A stretch of DNA of 64,000 bases from GCA-2733415 sp965178635. Its GTDB lineage: Bacteria > Bacteroidota > Bacteroidia > Flavobacteriales > Flavobacteriaceae. Of this stretch, positions 25,833 to 38,528 are shown piece after piece. The notes under the pieces were generated by a model. That model saw only the letters and a list, made by a program, of their open reading frames with translations. It was not told the origin of the DNA and ran no database searches. Numbering within the stretch: position 1 is the stretch's first letter; each line of letters opens with the position of its first letter. Location: contig CBCXVT010000002.1 in the NCBI GenBank assembly GCA_965178635.1, positions 1 to 64,000 on the forward strand. The letters are read 5' to 3'. The translations under genes and the position numbers were made by a program.

Positions 25833-25859
25833 TAGTTTTGTATGTTGAAAAATTCAACA
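25833..25859 (+). promoter_or_regulatory. -7 element and 5' hairpin before the 25861 gene
   Basis: TAGTTTTG at 25833-25840 is followed by a perfect seven-base stem, TGTTGAA and TTCAACA, at 25843-25859. The start codon comes one base later, so the hairpin would form the entire 5' end of the mRNA. Confidence 0.45.
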
Positions 25860-25860
25860 C

Positions 25861-26220
25861 ATGAAACTAACAAAATCGACTAAATACGCTACATTAATCA
25901 TATCAATATTAACAGCTTCATTAGTTAATGAATATTTAGTAAAGCTGGTCAACTCTTATTATAAAGAAGGGACATGTCTATCAGTTTTAATAGGTATGAT
26001 AGTAACCATCTTGATATTCGTGCCTATGTTCGGATTTGTAAAAGGAATGATGGATAAAGCCTCAAAGTCTTATTTAAAAGCTAGTAAGAAAATAGCAAAA
26101 AAGAATAGCACAGGTTTGTTTGTAGGGTTTTTAATTGCTTTCGCAATATTATATGTGTTCTTTGCTCAAATAAGACATAATATTGATGTGCTTGGAAAAG
26201 TATCAGCAGTTTTAAAATAG
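25861..26220 (+). CDS. Hypothetical membrane protein
   Basis: A 119-residue protein with three hydrophobic segments (about residues 9-30, 40-65 and 87-107) separated by Lys-rich loops (DKASKSYLKASKKIAKKNS). No family is recognised. It is preceded by a 5' hairpin directly abutting the start codon. Confidence 0.65.
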   Translation: MKLTKSTKYATLIISILTASLVNEYLVKLVNSYYKEGTCLSVLIGMIVTILIFVPMFGFVKGMMDKASKSYLKASKKIAKKNSTGLFVGFLIAFAILYVFFAQIRHNIDVLGKVSAVLK

Positions 26221-26228
26221 TATCTTTG
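26221..26228 (+). promoter_or_regulatory. -7 element of lipB
   Basis: TATCTTTG fits TAnnTTTG, immediately after the stop of the previous gene and 27 bases before the lipB start. Confidence 0.45.
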
Positions 26229-26255
26229 TTACTCTGAAATAAGATTGCATTACAC

Positions 26256-26951
26256 ATGAACAAAAAAGTTAAGGTACAAGATTTAGGAAGTAAAGATTAT
26301 AAAGCTTCTTGGGCATATCAAGAAGAGCTATTTAAAGCTATAGTTGATACAAAAATCAAAAACAGGCGAGAAGCTGCCGGACTTGAAACAGATAATTATT
26401 TATTGTTTGTTGAGCATCCTCATGTATATACCTTAGGGAAAAGTGGTGATATATCTAACCTGTTGTTAAATGAACAGCAATTAACAGAAAAAGGCGCGAC
26501 GTTTTATAAAATCAATAGAGGTGGTGATATAACGTATCACGGACCAGGACAAATTGTTGGTTACCCTATTTTAGATTTAGAAAATTTCTTTACAGATATT
26601 CATAAATATTTGCGTTTATTAGAAGAAGCTATTATTTTAACCTTAGCTGAGTACGGTTTAGAATCTGAAAGAAGTCCAGGAGAAACTGGTGTTTGGCTTG
26701 GGGTAGGCACACCATTTGCACGTAAAATTTGTGCTATGGGAGTGCGTGCTAGCAGGTGGGTAACCATGCACGGTTTTGCTTTAAATGTAAACGCCGATTT
26801 GGGTTATTTTGACAATATTATACCTTGTGGTATCCGTGGTAAAGCGGTTACATCTATGCATGTTGAGCTTGGTAAATCAGTTTCTGAAGAAGATGTGAAA
26901 TCAAAAATAATGACGCATTTCTCTAACTTATTTGAAGCAGAGTTGGTTTAG
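26256..26951 (+). CDS. lipB: Lipoyl(octanoyl) transferase
   Basis: This 231-residue protein transfers octanoyl from acyl-carrier protein to lipoyl domains, in the cytoplasm. Visible signatures are HPHVYTLGKSG, NRGGDITYHGPGQ(I)VGYPI, the catalytic Lys region ARKICAMGVR and the catalytic Cys in IIPCGI, with GKAVTSM after it. Its product would act on the E2 lipoyl domain encoded at 5947-7236. It is followed by a convergent gene only 10 bases away. Confidence 0.95.
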   Translation: MNKKVKVQDLGSKDYKASWAYQEELFKAIVDTKIKNRREAAGLETDNYLLFVEHPHVYTLGKSGDISNLLLNEQQLTEKGATFYKINRGGDITYHGPGQIVGYPILDLENFFTDIHKYLRLLEEAIILTLAEYGLESERSPGETGVWLGVGTPFARKICAMGVRASRWVTMHGFALNVNADLGYFDNIIPCGIRGKAVTSMHVELGKSVSEEDVKSKIMTHFSNLFEAELV

Positions 26952-26961
26952 TTTTTCAAGA

Positions 26962-29336
26962 TTACATTTTATAAATTAATACAGAGTTGTCTTCCCCTTT
27001 TACAGCAAACTCTATATGTTTGTCAGAATCCATATTTGTTGCAGAAATTTGAGACTGCCCATAAACAGGAAACTTGTCTAATAAGTTAGCATTGCTGTCA
27101 AAAACAGATGCTTTTCTAGTGTCTAGGTCTGTAACACTGATATAATATTTCTTGTTTAAATAGAAGATTTCTGGAGCGGTATAGTTCCCTAAATCTAATT
27201 CTATAGTTTTGTTTTTAATAGTTAGCTTTTCATCTTCTAACTTAACAATCAAATTGTCATTCACATTAAAGTGATTAGAGCCTCCTTGTAAAATATCAGA
27301 TTTTGTAATCTTACCAGTAGTTATGTTTACTTTAGTGATAACATGTTTTGCATCTTTAAAAAGTAAATTGTTTCCTTGTCTTTTTATATTGACTAAAGAA
27401 TTAAAGTCAAATGTAGGTTTAACTGATGTTCTATTTTTTCCTTGTCTGTTTAATATGTGTAGCTTTCCTTTATTTTCTGCTATTATGATATAGTCTTTTG
27501 TGCCAATCCTTATGTGTTTCGGAGTTGTGATAATAGAACTTTTAGCAGTATTAAATTTAAACCCTTTAACTAATTTAAAGCTATTATCATACATGTAAAC
27601 TTTGCTGCCTTGAGTAATTGTGAAACGGTAGTTTCTATTGCGGTCATAATCAAAAACAGCTAATGGTAATAAATTGCCATTAGGAAAGATTTTATGAAAC
27701 TGATCTACTAGTTTTCCGTTTCTATCTAAAACCATAAACTCATTTTCAGTTGTAAATGCTAATTGTAGTTTTTTGTTTTTAAATAAATCTACTTGAATAA
27801 CGTCACCTTGAATTTTTCCTTTCAATTGTTTTTTCCAATGAATGGCACCTGTGTTAGAAATTAAATACAATTGATTATTGATATCTTGAACCAATAATTC
27901 TTTTTGCTTAGTTCTGTGATTGGTTTACCCATTGTATATCAGTTGCTAAATTTGCATCTAAAGTAATGCTTGCAATTTGCGACACACTTGTGGTATTTTT
28001 TTGTTTAGTAATCTTTTTTAATACGGAGTTAAATTGAATGTAAGTGTCCTCATAAGTAACTTGATGCATTGCCAAAGGAAAGTCTGTAAGTTTTACTTTA
28101 CGAATACTTTCGTCATCTAAAACTGTAGCTAACTTATCTTTTATAATGTTGGTTTTTTGGCTTTTAATAATGTGAGCTTCACTTAAAAGTACATCTGCAT
28201 TTTCAGTATAATAATTTTGATGACCAAGCGTGGTTTCGTTTTGAAAATGGAGGAAATACAGTTTTGCAAACTTTCTAAGCTGCTAGATAGGAGTATGAAA
28301 TCTTCCAAATAGCAGGCAAATTCTGGTTGAGGATTGCAAATTGTTGCTGGAATTTTAAAATAATCATTCTTATATATGGTGTGGTTTCTATACGTTGTAT
28401 GGGGTGTTATATTTTCAGAAACAGTAGTATTTAATAGTTTAAAGGCGCAAACTTGGTGTTTTCCGTCTTTAAATGAAACGATTTCAGTTGACCCGTCTAC
28501 CAATTCATTAAAGTTTTCAAATTCTGATATAAACTTTAACTCATTAAAATTATAAGAAGTATATTCTGTAAAGTTGGAAGGGATTATTGCGCTTGAATTA
28601 CTTTTCTCAGTAGATGATTTGATAAGTTTAGATGCAAACTCATGTGTAGTTTTGGTATTTGTGGCTACACCATTAATACTAATACCATCTTCGTTATTTA
28701 ATTCGGCGGCAATCCAGTCGGTTGTTGCTAAATAAGTAGTAGGGAAAAGTGTATTTAATATAGCTGGTTTCTTTTCAAGATTGATAAAAGCAGTTGTTTT
28801 GCTGTTGTCGGAAGTTTTATATAACTTTAATAAACTAGTATTGCTGTAGCGAATATTAGCATTGTTATTACGAATTAAATTTTCAATTAAAATTTCTGAA
28901 GATGTTACAACTAATGTGCTATCTAAAACAATACTATAAGCATTTTGATTTTTAAGTTTTTGGTAGTTTTTGTTATTGTAAGTTGTTTCGTCTGATTTTA
29001 CAGCAATCTTATTTTCGGTGTTTTTAAGATTGATACTCAGTAAAAATTCTAGAGATTTCCCTACTTAGAAAAGCTTATCAAAGCAGGGTTTTCTGATTTT
29101 AAATTTTCAGAAAACTGAAAACTTTGCTGAACACCCTTATAAGTTTTGGTGTTTTTAAACTCTTTTAAAAGGGTGTTTTCTTTTAAGTCGTTTTGTAAGT
29201 CCGTAATACTAGGTGTGTAAATTACTACAGACGGATTGTTAGGTACAAAATCTAAAAGCGTAGTTTCCTTAGTGTCTTGTTGAGTACATGAAAAGATAAA
29301 AATTGAAACGAGTAAAATGGTAATATATGATTTCAT
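26962..29336 (-). pseudogene. Large lipoprotein with propeller-like C-terminal part, frameshifted
   Basis: From 29336 the product begins MKSYITILLVSIFIFSC, a lipoprotein signal with Cys17, then KETTLLDFVPNNPSVVIYTP. The last 310 residues (27894 to 26962, intact) show WD/PQQ-like blades: repeated LYLISNTGAIHWKKQ, FMVLDRNGKLVDQF, KVYMYDNSFKLVKGF and LHILNRQGK. The whole span would encode about 790 residues. Frames change near 29060, near 28240 and near 27905; at the last, restoring one A in the A run gives ITELSKKELLVQDINN. Probably an envelope-associated propeller protein. I recognise no named family. Confidence 0.65.
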
Positions 29337-29414
29337 GTACAGATGCTTTTTGATTGTGTATTCTATTGCAAAATATCAAAATAAATGAAATTATGAGACT
29401 ATATTTTCAATTGG

Positions 29415-30015
29415 CTAAATGTCTAATGTGAGTTGTTCGGGTAATAGTCTAAATGATTTTCTATGATATTTTGTAGCACCATATTTTCTTATGGCTTCAC
29501 GGTGTTCTTTTGTAGGGTAGCCTTTGTTTTGTTTCCAGTTATACATCGGAAACTCGTCGTGTATTTTTTCCATATAGGCGTCTCGGTAAGTTTTTGCTAA
29601 AACTGATGCAGCGGCTATGTTTAAATATTTTCCCATCTCCTTTAATAATAGTTTCATAAGACACATCATTATAAGGTTTAAATTTATTGCCGTCAACATA
29701 ATAAATTCAGGTTGCGGATTAAGTTGCGAGATAGAACGTTGCATAGCGGTTATGGATGCGTTTAAAATATTAATGGTGTCAATTTCTTTTTCAAAAACAT
29801 GACAAACACCAAAACTGATTGCTACAGATTCAATCCACGGGTTTTAATAATTCCCCTTTTCTTTTCACTCAGTTGCTTTGAGTCGTTTAAAATGGTATTG
29901 TTAAAGTCTTGTGGTAAAATTACTGCCGCTGCAGTTACAGGACCGGCCAAACAACCTCGTCCAGCTTCGTCTGTTCCGCATTCTAAAATTCATCTTGATA
30001 AAAAGGTAATAACAT
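29415..30015 (-). pseudogene. rnhB: Ribonuclease HII, frameshifted
   Basis: From 30015 the product reads MLLPFYQDEF; adding one T gives LECGTDEAGRGCLAGPVTAAA, the catalytic start of RNase HII (Asp-Glu-Ala-Gly-Arg-Gly). NDSKQLSEKKR follows. A G loss near 29700 and an A gain near 29630 cancel: between them the intended sequence is VDGNKFKPYNDVSYE. The C-terminal part is AAASVLAKTYRDAYMEKIHDEFP and GYPTKEHREAIRKYG. RNase HII removes ribonucleotides from DNA and is nearly universal. The frame errors leave no other damage, so the gene is probably intact in the organism. Its upstream neighbour is the divergent porin gene. Confidence 0.85.
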
Positions 30016-30144
30016 GCCGCAAAATAAGATTTTCAAATGTAATAAATAGCCGTAAATCCTATTAACAACACTTTAAGTGTAAAAACAATGTAGATTTTTT
30101 AATTTCTATTACTTTGTAGCTTAAATTCAATTGTTGAAGATTAG

Positions 30145-32123
30145 ATGAAGCTTGTAACTAAGATACTTGTTGTATTGCTATTAACTAGTGTTGCTGTAAA
30201 CGCGCAAGTGCTTAAAGCACCTAAACTAGTTAAAGGCTCGGTGAATACAAAGCAGTCAAATGGATTGTTGAATAAATCAAATAATGTAGATGGTAAATCT
30301 ACAAAAGCAATAAAAATAGACACTAAGGCTTCAGATTATAAATTTATATCTGTTGATAATGATACTACTTATATTGATACAACGCTGAGTATAAAAAAGG
30401 AGTATAAATAAAACTATCTTAAAAAAGATTATTTTGAACTACTACCTTTCTCAAATACTGGTCAGGCATTTAATCAGTTAGGCTATGATTTTTCAGATAG
30501 CGCTACTACTTTTTCAAAATTTGGTGCGAGAGCAAAACATATAGATTACGCAGAAATAGATGATATATATTACTATAATGTTGCTACCCCATTAACCGAG
30601 TTGTTTTTTAAAACAACCATGGAGCAAGGTCAATTAGCGGAAGGTTTTTTTACGGTTAATACCACGCCACAATTTAATATGTCTGTTGCGTTTAAAGGGT
30701 TGCGTTCTATCGGGAAATACCGTCATATAAAAACTAAATGGCGGAAAATTCAGATCGTCATTTAATTATAATACAAAAAACAACAAGTTATTTTGCTAAG
30801 CTCATGTGGCTATTCAGAATATAGAAAATCAAGAAAACGGAGGAATTACTGATCTAATGATTACTGAGTTTGAAGATGAAAATTCAGAATTTAATGACCG
30901 ATCTAGGTTTGAAGTTAATTTTGAGGATGCTGATAACAAATTGTCTGCTAAAAGATTTTATATAACCATTATTATAATGTATTTAAGAAACAAGATTCAA
31001 CATCTAATTATGGTTTTGAGTGTTGGGCATGTTGCTAATTTAGAAGATAAGAATATCAATTCAATCAAACTACTGAAAATAGTTTTTTCGGAGATGCATT
31101 TAAATCTTCAATAAGAGATGAAGTGAGATTAGAGCAATTCTATAATCAAGGATATGTGTCACTTAATAAAGAGGGACTAGGGAGTGTTAAAGCTCATGTT
31201 GGATATACCGATTATAATTATGGGTATAATAGTGTGGTGAATTTAACAACCGGATTTATTCCTAACCGTTTAAAAAGTGGATTTGCATCTTTTGGGGCGA
31301 GTTATAAAAATGAATTTGGTAAGCTGAAGTTGAAATTTGATTTCACTTCAAATCTTTCAAAAGAACATAAAGGGAGTTTGTTTAATGCATCGTTAGATTA
31401 CAGTGTTAATTCTAATATCGCTGCAAAGGCGAAAGTGATGTATCATGAAGCGTTGCCAGATTTCAACTATATGTTGTTTCAGAGTGATTATAAAAATTAT
31501 AATTGGTTCAATTCAAATCTAAACACACAACAAACGCTAAACCATAGTTGGTGAAATTGATGCTAAAAAATATGTAAACCTAAAAGCATCATATACTACG
31601 CTGAATAATTACACGTATTTCGGATTTGAATGCAACAACTAACAGTGTAAAGCCTTTTCAGGAACTTACATCTATTGAGTATTTAAAGTTTTCTGCAAGT
31701 AAAGAATTCAAGTACAGAAAATTTGCATTGGATAACACAATACAATACCAGTCAGTTACTCAGGAAAATGATGTGTTAAATGTACCTGAGTTTATGGTGC
31801 GTAATACACTTTATTATACAGATACATTGTTTAATAAGAATTTGTTTTTACAAACAGGCTTCATCTTCAATTATTTTACAGCATATAAAATGAACGCGTA
31901 TGATCCGTTATTGTCGGAGTTTTATGTGCAAAATGAAAAAGAGTACGGTGCGTATCCACGCATTGATTTCTTTGTAAATGCGAAAGTGCGTAACGCACGT
32001 ATTTATTTAAAGGCAGAGCATTTCAATTCAAGTTTCACAGGAAACAATTTTTATAGTGCGCCAAATTATCCTTACAAAGACTTTACAGTACGCTTTGGGA
32101 TTATTTGGGATTTCTTTTTATAA
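30145..32123 (+). pseudogene. Putative porin (Porin_10-like outer-membrane barrel), frameshifted
   Basis: The first 89 residues (30145-30411) have a signal peptide (MKLVTKILVVLLLTSVAVNAQ). Further pieces in other frames read NYLKKDYFELLPFSNTGQAF, YYYNVATPLTELFFKTTMEQGQ and FFTVNTTPQFNMSVAFKGLRS, as in Bacteroidota putative porins of the Porin_10 group. The last 166 residues are alternating beta-barrel strands ending YKDFTVRFGIIWDFFL, with Phe/Leu at the C-terminus as in outer-membrane barrels. The full span gives about 660 residues. At least five frame changes occur (near 30411, 30740, 30960-31110, 31553 and 31620). The gene is divergent from rnhB, a common pairing in flavobacteria. Confidence 0.75.
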
Positions 32124-32140
32124 TGGACACAAACTCTATG

Positions 32141-32156
32141 TCACTATATATAGTGA
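32141..32156. repeat. Perfect 16-base palindrome after the porin gene
   Basis: TCACTATATATAGTGA, 18 bases past the porin stop. It has no T run and may be an operator-like site. Confidence 0.35.
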
Positions 32157-32248
32157 TGTAAATCTACCCTGTTTTTGGTATTGCAATTACTTCTTACATA
32201 TGTTAATTTGGCATTGTGTTTGTCTTACTATATCAAACTGCCAATATT

Positions 32249-32537
32249 ATGAATAATAAAACTACAATACAGAAACTGATATTAGAAATACTCGCTTCAA
32301 GTAATATTGATGTAAAGCGCGCTAAGAGAAATCAAGTGGTAGAATTATTTAAAGAATCTACATTAGTTAGTCATACCCCCGTAGCAATTAAACTGAATAC
32401 TGCATTAGAGTTAAAAGAGGTCATAGATAACTTTATAACTCATGATAATCCATCAAACAAAGGAAGCATTGAAAAACATGTATTCATTCATTAGTCAATT
32501 GTTACCAGATGAGGTAAAGATTATTGAAGAAGTGTAA
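32249..32537 (+). CDS. Small hypothetical protein, possibly frameshifted
   Basis: From ATG at 32249 the frame runs to 32494 (82 codons): MNNKTTIQKLILEILASSNI, then VELFKESTLVSHTPVAIKLNTALELKEVIDNF. In the next frame the adjacent bases read EALKNMYSFISQLLPDEVKIIEEV to a stop at 32535, which looks more protein-like than the annotated end, so the true product may be about 95 residues with one frame error near 32455. It is helical, cytoplasmic and of no recognised family. It lies just before the rRNA leader. Confidence 0.35.
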
Positions 32538-32662
32538 ATTCAATTCTTTTAATGATTTTACAAGCTTAGTCCTTGTTATCTAGGTTTCTGTTTGTATGTG
32601 TGCTATTGTTGTTGTGTAATTAGAAGTGCCAATAATTCTCACAACAAAAAATGAGGTTTCGC

Positions 32663-32700
32663 AACAGCTAACTAGCAGTCTGCTAGATTGTCAGCTGTTT
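32663..32700. terminator. Nested hairpin upstream of the rRNA promoters
   Basis: The outer arms AACAGCT and AGCTGTT enclose a perfect inner hairpin, CTAGCAG-T-CTGCTAG, followed by TTTTAC. It would shield the rRNA promoters from readthrough. Confidence 0.5.
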
Positions 32701-32736
32701 TACTCAGTTTTCACTTAAATTTATTTCCAAAAAACC

Positions 32737-32768
32737 TTGTTTAATAAAGAAGAAAGGTGGTATATTTG
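32737..32768 (+). promoter_or_regulatory. rRNA operon promoter P1
   Basis: TTG at 32737, a 21-base gap, then TATATTTG at 32761-32768, followed by CACCCGC. The same block recurs at P2 and P3. Confidence 0.7.
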
Positions 32769-32814
32769 CACCCGCAAAACGGCTGAATTTATAACGAAGT
32801 TGTGGAGTAAAAAA

Positions 32815-32830
32815 GTTCTTTGAATAGTGA
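32815..32830 (+). promoter_or_regulatory. boxA-like element between P1 and P2
   Basis: GTTCTTTGAATAGTGA resembles the boxA antitermination signal (TGTTCTTTGAAAA in Bacillus). Related copies precede 16S and 23S. Confidence 0.45.
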
Positions 32831-32885
32831 GTTTTGGATTGAGTTGTAAGGTTGTAAAAAACTTTAAAAAATATTCAAAAAAACA

Positions 32886-32915
32886 TTGTGAGGAATTAAA
32901 AAGGGTGTAGGTTTG
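32886..32915 (+). promoter_or_regulatory. rRNA operon promoter P2
   Basis: TTG in CATTGTGAG at 32886, a 19-base gap, then TAGGTTTG at 32908-32915 and CATCCGC. Confidence 0.72.
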
Positions 32916-33024
32916 CATCCGCTTAGCGAAACAAGTTTTTGCTAATAGTAAAGTTCTTAAAAAGATGTTGTTTTGGGTTTGATTTTAGGAGTAAAAAAAC
33001 TTTTAAAATTTTATTTCAAAAACA

Positions 33025-33054
33025 TTGTGAGAAACAAAAAGGGTTGTATATTTG
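33025..33054 (+). promoter_or_regulatory. rRNA operon promoter P3
   Basis: TTG in CATTGTGAG at 33025, a 19-base gap, then TATATTTG at 33047-33054 and CACCCGC. It is almost a copy of P2. Confidence 0.75.
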
Positions 33055-33112
33055 CACCCGCTTAACGAAGTAAGTGTTACTTGTGAGTTAAGAGAGAGTT
33101 ATAGGGAAGTAA

Positions 33113-33136
33113 GCAGGTTCGAGTTCTGCGGCTCTA
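33113..33136 (+). other. tRNA 3'-half-like remnant in the 16S leader
   Basis: GCAGG, loop TTCGAGT, TCTGC forms a T-arm with the invariant TTCGAnT loop, followed by the seven-base GGCTCTA like an acceptor strand. No D-arm or anticodon arm precedes it. Confidence 0.4.
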
Positions 33137-33160
33137 CAAGAAGAGCTTCGAGAGGAGTGA

Positions 33161-33177
33161 GTTCATTGACATATTGA
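33161..33177 (+). promoter_or_regulatory. boxA-like element before 16S rRNA
   Basis: GTTCATTGACATATTGA, repeated exactly before the 23S gene at 35245-35261. Such repeats in both rRNA leaders fit an antitermination signal. Confidence 0.5.
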
Positions 33178-33281
33178 TTGACAGCGCGTATTATTTTTTA
33201 ATAATACAATAATAATTAAAGTAAACCATTTTGAGTTATAATTTCTTTTAGTTGTTAGGTTTAAATAATATTTAAAATTTA

Positions 33282-34805
<1,524 letters not shown>

Positions 34806-34908
34806 CTAGAGAAAGAATCTACGATTAGAAAAATTATATACACAGAGATGTGTTTACTTTAGCTGTTAATTAATTAAAAGAACAAAAAGAAACTAAGAAG
34901 AATAGTAG

Positions 34909-34982
34909 AGTCTCATAGCTCAGCTGGTTAGAGCGCTACACTGATAATGTAGAGGTCGGCAGTTCGAGTCTGCCTGAGACTA
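34909..34982 (+). tRNA. tRNA-Ile (GAT)
   Basis: 74 bases. The acceptor arms AGTCTCA and TGAGACT pair fully. The anticodon arm CTACA-CTGATAA-TGTAG gives anticodon GAT. The T-arm is GGCAG-TTCGAGT-CTGCC. CCA is not encoded. It lies in the 16S-23S spacer. Confidence 0.95.
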
Positions 34983-35078
34983 CTAATTTTTTTTCTTAAG
35001 GAAATTCTAGAAGTTGAGTATTAGTTGGGAAACTAGCTAATTACTAAGACCTAACTACTCACTACTAACTACTAGTAA

Positions 35079-35156
<78 letters not shown>

Positions 35157-35244
35157 TTCTTAAGGTTTTTGTAAAATGACTAGGTGATAATAGTAACTTA
35201 TTAGTATCTGAAAGTTTTGTGAGGGCTGTTATAACAAGAAAAAC

Positions 35245-35306
35245 GTTCATTGACATATTGAGATTAAAAAACACGAGCGATAACTAACTCTAGGATGTTA
35301 GTTATC
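35245..35306 (+). promoter_or_regulatory. boxA-like element and hairpin before 23S rRNA
   Basis: The 17-base GTTCATTGACATATTGA (35245-35261) is the same as before 16S. A perfect ten-base stem, GATAACTAAC and GTTAGTTATC (35279-35306), follows and may be part of precursor processing. Confidence 0.5.
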
Positions 35307-35342
35307 AAACAAATTTAAGAATAATAGAGTAATAAAAAGTAC

Positions 35343-38170
<2,828 letters not shown>

Positions 38171-38280
38171 ACGCTCTTTTCTTATTTTTGATACAAGTTG
38201 TTTTTTATATCTCAGTATGTTAACTTATTAGTTGCTTATTTTAGGTGACAGTGTTATATATATTATATCACTTAAAACTT

Positions 38281-38388
38281 AAGGTGGTTATAGCAATGGG
38301 GCTCACCTCTTACCATTCCGAACAGAGAAGTTAAGCCCATTAGCGCCGATGGTACTGCAGTAATGTGGGAGAGTAGGTCGCCGCCTTC
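38281..38388 (+). rRNA. 5S ribosomal RNA
   Basis: About 108 bases. Terminal arms AAGGTGG and CCGCCTT pair. CCGAACAGAGAAGTTAAGCCC and GCGCCGATGGTACTGC are the usual internal loops. It is the last gene of the rRNA operon. Confidence 0.93.
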
Positions 38389-38390
38389 TT

Positions 38391-38429
38391 TAATCCTCAA
38401 TATCTTTATGATGTTGGGGATTTTTTTTG
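38391..38429 (+). terminator. Terminator of the rRNA operon
   Basis: AATCCTCAA and TTGGGGATT (one G-U pair) around a 14-base loop and a run of eight Ts. Confidence 0.85.
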
Positions 38430-38528
38430 CTCTATACTGAAATATGTATAAGTTGTTGTGAGATGAGAGGGTATTGTTTCCGTTAATTTAATATCTTTAC
38501 ATGCTTAACAGCAACAACACAACATATT

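Noticed and set aside
32721..32918. Minus-strand frame over the rRNA promoters
   Set aside because: It covers P1, boxA and P2; the composition is that of the promoter DNA, with no protein signature.
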